This document shows positions 13,001 through 23,626 of a stretch of DNA of 64,000 nt, piece after piece. A model generated the notes under the pieces. The model ran no database searches and had not been told where the DNA came from. It saw only the letters and a list, made by a program, of their open reading frames with translations. The position numbers were made by a program, and so were the translations under genes. Origin of the DNA: Grifola frondosa (taxonomy: Eukaryota > Basidiomycota > Agaricomycetes > Polyporales > Grifolaceae); assembly GCA_001683735.1 (NCBI GenBank), contig LUGG01000015.1, positions 248,001-312,000 of the forward strand, given 5' to 3'. Every line of letters starts with the position of its first letter. The stretch's first letter is position 1.

Positions 13001-13088
13001 GACAAGCCTTCGCCTTCCCCAGATGCAAGCTGAGCCTCGTGTGGTCCTGAAAGGTTTTTGCACAACTCTGGCAACGAGCCATAGGCAT
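10013..13088 (-). CDS. Plavaka transposase (frame-broken)
   Basis: Transposase of the fungal Plavaka group. The N-terminus at 13088 has a single C2H2-like zinc finger (CQSCAKTF...HLGKAKAC) for DNA binding. The diagnostic Plavaka core follows an intron at 12148-12220 and contains ILASDKTNLSVLRGD, AWPVYLTIGNISK and ACVLIGYIPVSK at about 11950-12120, then a CPRC motif and ITPDILHQLHKGVFKDHL. The C-terminal domain (KPVAQRFDTALI, PLVYVQWF, LIPRFGP) is intact at 10013-10500. The frame breaks at several points (about 12735, 12550, 11290, 11250, 11080). At least the first could be a one-base error in a G run. Either this is a decayed copy or it shares the homopolymer problem of the window. Confidence 0.85.
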
Positions 13089-13375
13089 AGTACAGGTATG
13101 TGTGGTCAGATATCTTGTTGAATAGATGGCTCAACCGGTTTGCTAGTGATAGGAGACCGAAACTTTAAATCTAGACTGTATTCTCGGTGGCTGACATGGC
13201 GGCGCACCCGCCCCCGTCCCGCGTGCACCCCAATAATTGGGGCCCCCGGCCGTAAGTGCCCGGCTCCGCTCCGCGTCGTTGAAAGTTTTCACCTGAGTCA
13301 CTCACTCTCCTCCCTCACTCTCCTCCACTGTCTCCAGGCCACCCCAAGCCTCATCATCTGGTTCCTCCACCTTCG
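13089..13375. promoter_or_regulatory. Bidirectional promoter inside the element
   Basis: This gap of 287 bp separates the divergent transposase (-) and DUF6532 (+) starts. It contains the perfect 15-nt palindrome CCCCAATAATTGGGG at 13228-13242, then CT-rich tracts just upstream of the plus-strand ATG. Promoter function is inferred from gene orientation. Confidence 0.45.
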
Positions 13376-15759
13376 ATGTCAGCCGCTCTTGTTCCTGTGC
13401 GCCCACGTAGTTCACGGGCACGGTGCCCCACGGCCAGATCCCTCTTTGTGGGTAAGTAAAGTCTATCGACATGGTCTTGAATTCGGGACTCTAACATTCA
13501 TCTTAGATGAGACTGCTCCAGAGCATCGTAAGAAGAACCAAAATCGACAGACTAATCAAGAGAATGAAGGTAAGTCCTTTGCACTAGTATTATCTACCTC
13601 AGCTGTCATCACTGATACATGGTTCCCCATCTGACAGACCCCGCAATATGCCCGACTCCTCGTCAGGAGTTCAGCACTCAAACACTGGCAGTCTCGCGTC
13701 CCTCAAGCAACGCCAACTTGGTCAATCTGCAAGCGCGTGCGGCAAATGTGGCCCCGAAGACGCCGCGTTCATTGAACAAGAGTCAGCCGCTGACATCGGC
13801 CTCAGTGACCATTCACAAGGTATGAATCCGCTTGTTCCAAATTCCTTACACTTACTCTGTCGCTTTGCAGTCTTCGAGTAGACGTCTTACCAAGGAGGCG
13901 GCCACCAAGTTGGCCAAGTTGCGTAATCCATTCAATGCTGTACCGACTGGCCGTCACACCCCCCGAAGGATCAACGCACCGGCACTGTCCAATCACAGCT
14001 CCGCGACCATGAGGCTCTGAGTGCGCGTCCCATGTGAGTATGCATCTTGTGTTAAAGTGTGCACTGCTGACTACCTTTGATCACCTAGGAATGTTGGTGA
14101 CGAAGCGGCTCCTCCCCGCCGTGGTTTTCTACATGAGCAGGAGAGTGTCCCGAGACACAGGGCTGAGCATGGTACGTCACAGATGCTCACTCACCCTCTG
14201 TGCCATCCTGATTCGGTGTCTCTTGGGTATCCAGTCTCCTTTGCGGACGACACCTTCGATGACGACTCTGAAGAGGACGACATTCTCTATGAGGCGCGCC
14301 GTTTGGAACAGCAAGAGGATCGACACCGTAATCTAGAGCAAGCCCATGGCCCTGGTAGCCCCGAGGATGAAGGCCAGGAGCTTGAAGAAGAGCACGGCCC
14401 TGTGCACCATTGGGCACAGCAACAGGATCAACGCCGAAATCTGGAGCAAGCCCATGATCCTGATAGCCCTGAGGACGAATGCCAGGAGGATGAAGAAGAG
14501 CACCATCACGTCAGCGCCCCCAAGCGTGTGCGCACGGCATCGTTTGATGACGATTCTAGGCCGAGCCAGCGCCTCCATGTCAGTCATGTCACTGACCGTG
14601 ATGACTTACCGTCTCCACAGACCGACACCATATATATTCGCAAAGCGCGCAAGATTCAAGCCAGTGTTGGCAAACCGAAGGCGGCGGACTACGAGGAGGC
14701 AGCTCAAGAGGTTCTCGCGACGGCCATCAAGATATTCATCGGATACCTTAGCACTGACAATCCCTATCCTGACAAGATGAAAGAGCTCACCTATGCGAAG
14801 CAGGCCTGGTCGGAGGCATGTGAATGGACAGGGATTCAGTTAGAGAGTAACACTGAGCTAATTCGAATGGTGAGTGGCTTTGTCTGCATTGGTTCATACT
14901 AACATACCCTTTGCACAGGTTGCGGCATACAGTTGGCATCTCCGTGGCGAGATGAAGACTGCGGCGAGGACGTTCATCGAGATTGTGTACGGCTTCGAGA
15001 TGAGCAGCAAGAACTCGGTCCGTAAGCGCAACCGCACTCTCGCCAAGACGCTCAAGACGAACGACGGCTTCGTGTACCGTGTGAGCACCGATAGTATTAA
15101 CTTCTCGTGCAGGCTGGCAAGCTAACTCTTCCCTCAGAAAATCGGTGACACTGCAGATGAACGCCGCGGACTGTATCAAAACAAGATTGTACAGATGATG
15201 GTGAACAAGATTTTCTTCAAGAATAAGAATGATGATGGCATTGTGCTCGCACACATCTATCGACCATTCCCGATCCCTGCGATTGCGCTCATCCTCACTG
15301 CGGTACGTGGCCTTAAGGTTGTAAGTGGGTACTCTAACATGCATATCTCTAGATTGAGGGTGCTATCGACGAATGGGTTCCGGGCACTCGAGCGGATGTA
15401 ACCTTTTCAGTGGAGGCGTATCGCGAAGTATTTGACCATCATGTGTCAGCGCTGCGCCGTTTCGATGAGGCGTCGAAGGAGCTAGAGATCTTGACGAAGA
15501 TTCGTACGCGCATGGCTGATGATGGGCGGTAAGTGCTATAAATCTGTGACCCTTTTTCCAATGATCTCACCTTTGTGGCCGCAGTGTTCATGCCAAGGTT
15601 GACCCGGTGGACAGTCATGTGCCGCGCTCGCTCGGTTCGGATGCATTCAAGAATGCGATCGCGGAGTTCAGTAGCAGGAATGGTCGTCTCAGTGAATCGG
15701 AGTCGGATGGTGAGGGCGGAGAGGATGGCAATGAGAATGCGGGGCAACAGAATGAGTAG
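13376..15759 (+). CDS. DUF6532-type protein, Plavaka-associated
   Basis: About nine exons with small GT..AG introns; the start at 13376 (MSAALVPVRP) is the first ATG with continuous splice support. A disordered Ser/Pro/Arg-rich N-terminus leads to an acidic segment with two 36-residue repeats (14330 and 14438). The conserved C-terminal half, DUF6532-like, begins at about 14630 and includes DYEEAAQEVLATAIKI, YPDKMKELTYAKQAW and AAYSWHLRGEMKTAAR. It continues through PIPAIALILTAIEGAI and ends at 15759 after an acidic tail. The family is uncharacterised. A frame change at a six-C run near 13970 would be cured by one more C. Its position next to the transposase suggests a role in, or cargo of, the element. 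Confidence 0.7.
14330..14545 (+). repeat. 108-nt tandem repeat, acidic coding
   Basis: Two in-frame units begin at 14330 and 14438 with AATCTAGAGCAAGCCC / AATCTGGAGCAAGCCC. Each encodes RNLEQAH..SPEDE.QE.EEEH. The second unit degenerates after about 70 nt. Confidence 0.75.
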
Positions 15760-15853
15760 TAGGACAATTTGTGGCTACTTTGCAATCATGTATATGTGTT
15801 TGAATAAGCTGCGAAAAAATCGCATGAATCTGATTGAATTACTGCGGGACTGA

Positions 15854-16047
15854 TGTAGCGCTACATTGCACGGTAGGAGTGGTAGGCAACAGGGTCTACA
15901 GCCGATCTCGTTGCGCTCTGTAGCATGCACTAGCAGCTATATAGCACTCCAGAGCGAACCTATGCAGCTACATTGCACTATATATCAGGGGAACAGCAAC
16001 ATGTACTACAGTCGCAATGTTGACCACTGTAGTACTACTGGGTCACA
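15854..16047. repeat. Right subterminal zone of the Plavaka element
   Basis: Repeated TGTAG/CTACA motifs, including the perfect palindrome TGTAGCGCTACA (15854-15865), mirror those at the left end. A segment just inside the right end resembles the inverse of 8979-9005 with mismatches. This is read as transposase-binding subterminal repeats. The rest of 15760-16652 shows no gene. Confidence 0.5.
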
Positions 16048-16652
16048 GATTTTTTTCCTGATGAGAGGATGTGGTGGAGGTTTGAGTATCGTAGCAAGCT
16101 GTTATTGAGTGTTGTGATTACGTGTGTTCCCACGAAGTTCCTGAAATGGTAACTGTGTTCATTGGTCAAGCGCTCAAGGTTGCGGTGTGCTATGTTTGTT
16201 TGAAAGCATCGGTATTTCGTGGTGAGTGAGAAGCTGTTGGGCTGTAAATTTTCTATATTTGTACAAGTATAACTTATGAAATTTCCGACACTGTCGGTAG
16301 TGTAAAGAGCACATGTGTCGTGGAATTCACTAGAGAATACTTTATAAGTGTAAGTGTGCTCGCTATTGTTGCAGGTGATACAGCTCATGACTAGTGGCGT
16401 ACCTCGGAATATATTGCAGAATAGAGCATTGGAGACTTTTCCAACTTTGGAATGGGTTAAGAAGTGGGTTCATGACAAGCAGTGTTCGGGATGTTACTGA
16501 TTAAAGTTATAGTTCTTCTATGGTTAGACATTGTCAAATGTTCGAGCCGCATAGACTCCATCATCAGGTGATGGATCACAATGCCGTGGTGTTCTGTGAG
16601 AAGTTTTAGGGAAGAGGGTGAGTGAACATGCCTCAGTCATACAATTTTTTCG

Positions 16653-17792
16653 ATGTCGGCAACTTCTGTTGAACAACTGCTCACAGTATTGACTGATAGT
16701 CGTTGCGGTACGCTCGTCAGTCTTTACTATGATTGAATATTGATTGGTATTATTTTTATAGTCGAGCCTCTTCAGTATTTTGCAGCGGGGCGAGTGTCTC
16801 GGCAGCGAAAAAAGCTTCAGCTTGCTGTGTACGATGACTACGAGGCAGTTGTTGCAAATTTTACGGTGAAGAAGCTCGATGCATCATGCGCAATTCTACT
16901 CTGGAGTGATTCAAAGGAGGAGGTTGTTCTTGACTGTCAGGGTCTTCTCGCAGCAGCATATCTTCCTCCAGTAACTGATCGGATGAAGTGAGTTGTTGTT
17001 ATGGTGATTTGATTAATATTTGACACTTTTTAGGTTTCCGACAAAAGCTGCACATATGACGGCACAGTCGGTCACGATTGTTGGACCCGATGTCGACGAA
17101 TTTCGTAGGGCTATTTCAGCAGTCAGCAAGATTTACCGGTTTGTTGAGCAACACTTTGGTGCTGGAGCTGTGCGCCCACTGCAGAGTGATCGTATTGGCG
17201 ACTACGATGCATTAATTGTTCGTTCTCGCTATGTCACCCCGAACAATATCAAGCTATGGCCGACAACTTCGATTCCGGAGGTCATTGATCCACGTGGGAT
17301 ATTAGGGCGGATTGTTGGATCGGGTGCATACAAGTTCACGGAGGATAATGTTGTGCAGTACCGGGAGACTGTTGTTGATCATGCAAACAAGTATGAATTA
17401 TTGCTTTATTTAATGATTTGACTGATTGTTTGATAGGGCAGTCTCTGTTGAAGATGCAAACCCGTCAGTCTTTCGTCAAGGACAATTGGTCGAAGTAGGG
17501 TTATCATTTCGTGCTGTGATGGTTGGGAAGCAGTACACATTCTTTCCAAAATTGGAGTCTATGTTATTAGCCAATCGCACAGGAGCGACGGTGAGTTTCA
17601 ATTTGTTATCCGAGTAACTTTGAGCTCATAATATTGGAACAGATTCTTGCTGATACATTGGAAGCTAGTCGAAGTGAGTCAAATGCGATGGCTGTTGATG
17701 AGATGCCAGTCATTGTTCGAAAGCGCCAAGTTTCGTACACGCTGGACGACGTTATCGAGGATGCACGGAAGCGTGCCGAAACGACGATGTAA
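16653..17792 (+). CDS. Hypothetical basidiomycete-type protein
   Basis: Five or six exons starting MSATSVEQLL at 16653. A first intron at about 16708-16760 joins to VEPLQYFAAGRVSRQRK, and the gene ends at 17792 after a basic/acidic tail (KRQVSYTLDDVIEDARKRAE). Conserved-looking blocks are LAVYDDYEAVVANFTV, SVTIVGPDVDEFRRAIS, DALIVRSRYVTPNN and VDPRGILGR-like IDPRGILGR. Length is about 320 residues. No catalytic signature was recognised. It faces away from the Plavaka element, in the opposite orientation to the hypothetical at 6661-8558. Confidence 0.6.
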
Positions 17793-18559
17793 TTATATGT
17801 GTATGTATAAATGATGTTCGTATCAAAGAGTGGGCATATGCATAAGGCATGGTGTGTCTGGTTTTTCGGATTTGAGCAAGGTAGAGGCGAGAGAAACAGA
17901 CAATAGATTGGTGGTACATTGGGAGAGTACACAAAGTGGCGGATGAATGGAAAGAGAATGACCGTGGATTGGTGGTGGAACAATGATCAATATTGCTATC
18001 CAAGAGACTAGACTCCAGAGAGTAGAGAAATAGAAAAGCAAGAGAGTGAGTATGGACTGTCCGAGGCACACACAAGATGTGAATAATTCCGAAAAGAAAG
18101 TACAAGGATGAGAGGTGTGTGATCGCGTTTGCATCAAATGGCAGCTCTACGATGAGAGTCAGAATGATGACGCTTGAAACTGAAGAAATGACGACAAACC
18201 TGAGGAATTGATAGCGTTGGGCGCGATGATCTGGTTTTCGCGAATCAGGCTCGCCCAGTCAGAACTATAGAAATACAGTTGTCAATTTGGCAGCAGAAGG
18301 AGATGCCCGGGTTGATTTCACTCACTTTTACTGAACGTTTTGTCCATAACGCTATCCACGTCACTCGACACCGTCGAGCTACGCACAACGGTGGCCTCGC
18401 AGTCTCACGCGGCAGAAGTACCCGCGTTCGCATTCCCCACACAATAGAGCACATGCATGTCTTTATGGCGGGCACAAGACAACACTGTTCTTTGGGGTGT
18501 CGAAACGGCTGTGTCGCTTGGTCGGGACATCATCCTGATGGGCTTTGTGGATGCGTTAG
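17793..18559. other. No clear gene
   Basis: 3' flank of the preceding gene, plus possible C-terminal exons of the minus-strand peroxidase-like gene around 18245-18475 that could not be joined with confidence. Confidence 0.4.
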
Positions 18560-19480
18560 TTGAAGTCTGATGGTGTAGTTGTACAGATTTCCACGGAAGC
18601 GGCACGAGACTAGAGATGTCCAAGAGTTTGTCCACGAGGCAGAAGCTGAAGTACGAGCTGTGGTGCTGCGCCTGCATGCGACGCTTGCGCGCAAAGTGCA
18701 CAAGGTCCATGCAGGTGAGCTTCCCATCGGGTGCGGTCACGCTCGCGAGGAGCTCCCCGATGATCGACAGGAACGGCTCATGTTCGTCGCCTCCATAAGC
18801 ATGAGTATGAGTGACGGAATATGGGGCGCGACGCACGGATGAGAAGACGTCATGCTCAGTGCAGTCGCGTACGTTGAGGTCACTGACGTCAACCCGGCCG
18901 ATCCAGTAGCTGAGGTTGAGGAAGTTTGCGGTGTGCGTGGGCCCGAAGAACTTGAACATGGGTGAGACGTTGTATGTCGCGCGGATCGCGGTGGCCAACT
19001 GAGGGAATGTGAACCTGTGCCCAGAGTACGAGAAGATGCCTGTGCGGGCGTGCTAATAAGCATGAAGAGAGTGTTTCAAAACCATGAGTATGAGTGAGGG
19101 AATATGGGGCGCGACGCACGGATGAGAAAGCGTGACGCTCGGTGTAGTCGCGTACGTTGAGGTCGCTGATGTCAACCCCGCCCATCCAGCAGCTGAGGTT
19201 GACGAATTTCGCGGTGTGCGTGGGCCCGAAGAACTTGAACATGGGCGACACGTTGTATGTCGCGCGTATGGCGGTGGCCAACTGAGGGAATGTGAATCTG
19301 TGCCCAGAATACGAGAGGATGCCTGTGCGGGTGTGCTAATGAGCACAAAGAGACTGTGAGCGTGCGCACGCACCGTGGTTTGCGAGCATGTAATGGATCT
19401 CGACGAGGTTGAGGCGTTCGCGTCAGATGGTGTAGAAACCGTCGGAGAGCCAGGCAATGTCGCAATCGTTAACTATGTGT
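18560..19480 (-). CDS. Peroxidase family 2-like protein with duplicated exon
   Basis: On the minus strand the order is an N-terminal exon (LNLVEIHYMLANHG), two versions of a 216-nt exon, then an exon ending in a segment like DGKLTCMDLVHFARKRR. The doubled exon encodes FTFPQLATAIRATYNVSP, then DLNVRDCTEHD in one copy and DLNVRDYTERH in the other. The ANHG..FTFPQLA..YN layout, the EHD motif and the later GDEHEPF and DGKL blocks resemble heme-thiolate peroxidases (chloroperoxidase / unspecific peroxygenase, Peroxidase_2). The expected Pro-Cys-Pro heme-ligand motif was not found, and an in-frame TGA precedes RERLNLVE. The gene may therefore be a pseudogene, or mis-called by one or two bases. The copy nearest the N-terminal exon has ERH in place of EHD, so only one of the two exons keeps the acid-base motif. 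Confidence 0.5.
18837..19335 (-). repeat. Tandem duplication of one complete exon
   Basis: Exon A is 18837-19052 and exon B 19120-19335. Each is exactly 216 nt (72 codons), phase 0 at both ends, with its own TTAG acceptor and GTGCGT donor, at a period of 283 nt. They are clearly homologous, with scattered substitutions. Flanking intron sequence is duplicated too. Confidence 0.8.
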
Positions 19481-20130
19481 TGTTTATAGAACTTGCACAT
19501 CAGGCTGAGGACGTCGCCTTTGTCTGCGAGGGCGACGGGCGTGCGCGTACGGAATCTAGAACAATAAGTACGTTGCGATTGGCGAGAATCGCGGGGAGAT
19601 CAGAGAAGAGAGTGAGCAGTGCAGGCGGAGGACGGTGCTTGGGGGACACGTCGGTGTCCAGTCGCTAAGTGCGAAGCCTAAACAAACTTAAACAAGTGCC
19701 ACTCACTGCGTTCAAGAACCTCATACATGATGTTGCAGTAGCTTTAAGTACACTTAAATTATTCCTCTATTTGGAGCTTTAATATGTCATCTGTTCGAAC
19801 TTCAAATAAATCAGCATAAGTGTTAAGAGATGTAAACCAGCAAGTTATTCGAAACTCAAATAGACAACCTGTTGTAAATTCAAGTACTCATACCCAGCCT
19901 GTCTACTCACAAATACTTGGACTATGCAAAAGCGGGTACTTTGATTTGTACTACATGCTTATTCAAACTTAGTTACACCGCAAATACTCGATAAATTCAA
20001 ATCTACTACAACATGTACAAAGAACGCGACAGGCACGTGCCCGCATTTCCCGTCGCGTCCCCTCCTGCCGCGCTGCAAATTAATTAGATCTCAAGCATTC
20101 AAGACAGCCGCAAATGAACAACATACCTCC
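19481..20130. other. Mostly non-coding
   Basis: Contains possible upstream exons of the peroxidase-like gene (about 19480-19670, minus strand). From about 19690 to 20040 it becomes AT-rich sequence without frames. Confidence 0.4.
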
Positions 20131-20829
20131 GTGATCCAGATAACTGACCCAATAGTCCGAAGTACCTGGGCTAGCCTGAATCATGAGATGCGAGCTGTGA
20201 TGCTGAATCTTTTGGTGCCACCGGGAGCCCAGGAAGCGAGCGGAAGCGAATGCAGGCAACAAGACTGGCAGGCACCTTCTGGAATAAATGGACCACGGGG
20301 AAACCCATTCACCTCCCTGCAGTCGGGACCACCTCCACAACAATCCGCATACAATGAGTAAGTCATTATCATAGTATGCATATATGCATGGCACTCACCG
20401 GAAATCACTCGCAGACAACAGATTTCTCGGAGGCGGTCTTGCCACCGGTCTGTGTCTCCTAATCCACGTCCAAGCTCACACCATCGTCAAGCCGAAGAAC
20501 AGGCGGACAGCGCCGCTAACACGGAGACTCAGAATCTTGATCTGCGCCTTGCTGCTCCTCATGGATCTGGACCTTTTCCTCATGAGTTCATAACTAATCA
20601 AATGACAAGCTTAGTCGACTCTATGCGTCAGATTGCAGACAAAGTGCAAGAAAACAGCGCACGCGTGGATGCCCTCGTAGCAGGCCGAAATGCTCCAGTG
20701 TCTTCGACGACGGATATCTCGACGCGGGGAAGCCGGACAGGTGTCTACACGGCGCGTGGACGTGCAACGGCTCTGAAACAAAGTCGCCGTCAGAACAACC
20801 AAGATGTACAGAATATTGTTGCCAGTTGA
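20131..20829 (+). CDS. Hypothetical protein, probably incomplete
   Basis: Two exons joined by an intron at about 20360-20414 (donor GTAAGT, acceptor GCAG). The frame then runs open to a stop at 20829. The protein is Gln/Ser/Arg-rich with a short helical segment (MTSLVDSMRQIADKVQEN). No convincing ATG was found in frame upstream, so the gene may be truncated or have an unseen first exon. No family recognised. Confidence 0.3.
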
Positions 20830-22698
20830 AGACATAAGGAATATATGTTACAGAAGGTACTACGGGATATGGTGGCAAGGACGAGAGATCTGCTAAGTCC
20901 CAACCCTTGGCCCTGAGACCTTAAAGCTTGAGGTTCAAGTAGGCGGAAGCTTGACCAGTGAAGTAGACGAGATATTCTCAGATACGACAAGGCCGGCAGC
21001 AGACCGCCTGTTCGCGTCTACGAAACGGGAATAGTAACGCGTCTACTAACTTCATTTTCCAGACGCGAGTAGGCCACGTGCTCGCGATTACTCGTGACTG
21101 TTCGCACGTATAATCCGGCCACTTATTCAAATCATTAACTAGGTAATTATATGATAGCTACTCTTATCTACTTGAATCTTAACTAGGATCCTCTTGAACG
21201 CAGTGACTTCAAAAATTTGGTTTCCTGCAACTTTGTGCAACCTGGCTGTTGGTTAACTTTAGTTTATTCAATCCTGTCTGGCTTTTCACTCGCTGCGTTT
21301 GTAGCTTTCTAGACGAGTAGCGGGTATGATAGTTAGTACTTTGAATATACCGGATATTCGGCCTGAGTACTGAATATTTGGACTTACACATCCAGCACAC
21401 ATCTACGGCGCATGTTGGAGCTCAACAGTCGCTGCGCCATGGTCTGCTCTTCACGCAGACTGGCCTGTATTCTCTTCGGTATCGATGTGTGATTCTAGCA
21501 CTCCGCCACATAGCTTACCTTCTAGCATAGTAACCAGCATTAGCCTTCGTCTGTTTGGCGGCGGCATGTTCTCTGGCGCAGCAGACGTACTCTTGGATAG
21601 GGGATATTTACCATGCCCTTCAGGCTCCCAATGTGTCTTTCATGCTGAATTTTGCACAGCTCACTTGTCTCATGTACACTGAGCAATACGTAACTAAGGT
21701 ATAGTCTTTCTTCTTGGTCTACATACAGTTAGAATTCGCGCAATCACATTGTTTAGTGCTTTTATACCTGCGTCAAGATTTTGGATGAAAATGTAAACAC
21801 CTCAACAAGCTGTGGGGCTTCCGGGAGTACCTCCATCTCCCAATTCCTTAGTGTCACCGAGCACTCACCCGCCTTCTGGCTGTGGATCATCCCTTTGCTG
21901 TTGAGCAGTGTCAACGGCAAGGGTTCGACAGCAAGATCCTGCACTAGGCGGGTGTGTCATTTCTGTGGCTGCCGTGAGGTGATTGAAACTGAGGTGCAGG
22001 TCCTTGTGGACTAATCCTCATCTGGTTGTGCTCAGTGAGGCTTTCCTGCATGTTGCCTGTTAGTGCATCCCCACGCTCCTGCATTAACAGTTGGGCATTG
22101 TCCAGCTTGTACTTTCTGCATGCACTGTTTGGCCATCAGCCTCTCATTGTTCTCTTTGGTCAGTATGTATATACAGTATTTCAGCTATGTGCTTCAATAC
22201 CTTCCCTGGAGATCTCTAGTTTTGAACATTATGTAGCCTTGTTGGTAAAGTGATACACTGCAAGACAGGGATGAATGTTTGTGCGAGCGGTTTTACTTTT
22301 ATGTGGGACTCATCTGATCAAAGTTCATTGGCAGGTGATAGCTTACTAATTGTAGAATATCGTGTCCGATATATGTAATGAGCTACTTAGTTGTCATAAG
22401 GAATCCATTCTCCTCCACCTTGAAATATGGTGTGAGGTTGTAAGATAATGTGAGCCATTGAAGGGATGGTTGATCTTCTGCAAAAGGCATATGAGTATAT
22501 GCTGAATAAATCCAAAGCTTTGTTCTACCTATCAGATTTTAAATATGTAGAATGAATTTTTTTTGTGACAAAGCAAGCAATTTTTAAGGATATACATACA
22601 AAGAAGCTTGTGTCTTTGAAATTTTACTAATAAGAAGAACAATGTCCTTAGCTTATATAAAAAATGCTCATAATTATATAGTACAGAAGAAATAATAC
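20830..22698. other. Intergenic, no gene supported
   Basis: Several short frames exist in both strands, none with splice-linked or family support. At 20990-21130 there are short G/C-rich motifs (GCGTCTAC, AGACGCGAGTAGG) that could be the remains of a small inverted-repeat element. From about 22300 the base composition shifts toward the AT-rich Helitron, whose 3' end probably lies here. Confidence 0.5.
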
Positions 22699-23620
22699 TT
22701 ACATTGATAATTTATATAATAATGCTATTGCTGGTTGGTTGTCTGATTTTTGTAAAATGTGAAAATTATTCTCAGATATTTGACCTTCATAAACTGGAGT
22801 TCCATTATTTTTTTGACCATCATATGCCCATACTTTGAAGTCATTTGAAAACAGTCGTGCAATAAAGTGATTACCATGACTAAAGTAAATGATTGATGCT
22901 AAGTTATATATTTTATATGTATTGTTTTCTGGTAAACAAAGTTTTTTTGTTGGTAGTATATAATTCCACATATCAGGCTCAATTCCAAATTGTAACAAAG
23001 GCGGATATTGATCTAATTTTAGTTTAAATAATGTTTCTTGATGACATTGAGAACATATAGTATTTTGTTGTTGCAAATGAAAAGTTTTGGATGTCAAAAA
23101 ATAATCAATACAATATTGAAGTGAAAAAATATCATTTTCAGATATTATAAGATTTTCACTCAGAACAGAAGTAGTTATAATTTCAGGAATATTCCAATGT
23201 AATATATTATTATGTATCACAGTATTACATGATAAACAGTGATGTGTAGCAACTAGCTTTGCTACTGAATTTCCAACCATAAGATCAATAATACGAGCAA
23301 CTGATGTCATTTCATGACCATAACGTGGAAACCATACTGGATTCAAATCAAACAATTTGTCTCTTAATAAATCACGATAGTTATTGAATAATGATATGGA
23401 ATAAATGTTTTGTATTATATTTTCAAATAAAGGTCCTAAAAAAGTGCAAATTGGATGATATCTAGTCCATTCCACTTTCCAGTTATATGAGGTATGTATA
23501 TAAATTGCATATAATGACATAAAAGCTGTATCATATGCACATGAATATGCAGAACTTGACCATTGACAACCTGCAGGAAAAATAGTTTCAACAAAATCTG
23601 ACTGAATTTGTATTATATGT
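22699..23620 (-). CDS. USP-like cysteine peptidase domain of the Helitron
   Basis: Resembles the ubiquitin-specific-protease-like domain found at the C-terminus of basidiomycete Helitron proteins. A Cys box (SCAYDTAFMSLYAIY) at about 23515-23560 would carry the nucleophile. A CxxC pair (CSQCHQ) may bind zinc. The late block YFSHGNHFIARLF...WAYDGQKN provides the expected His and a possible Asp/Asn. The helicase frame ends at 23627, and this domain continues one base out of phase, after an A-rich tract. It is probably one polyprotein in the active form. The role in transposition is unknown. Confidence 0.6.
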
Positions 23621-23626
23621 TTTTTA

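Larger units (their letters stand above)
8894..16047. mobile_element. Plavaka-type (CACTA-like) DNA transposon
   Basis: The element is defined by a Plavaka transposase gene and by TGTAG/CTACA-rich subterminal zones at both sides (8907-9010 and 15854-16047). Imperfect short inverted ends are proposed: TGCGCCCAG at 8894 and the complement of TGTGACCCAG ending at 16047. Inside are, in order, a 150-residue ORF (+), the transposase (-) and a DUF6532 gene (+). No clear target-site duplication was found, so the exact ends are uncertain by tens of bases. Confidence 0.6.

Noticed and set aside
21770..22260. Possible coding remnant on the minus strand (DLHLSFNHLT-like text)
   Set aside because: Several stops and frame changes, and no family could be named.
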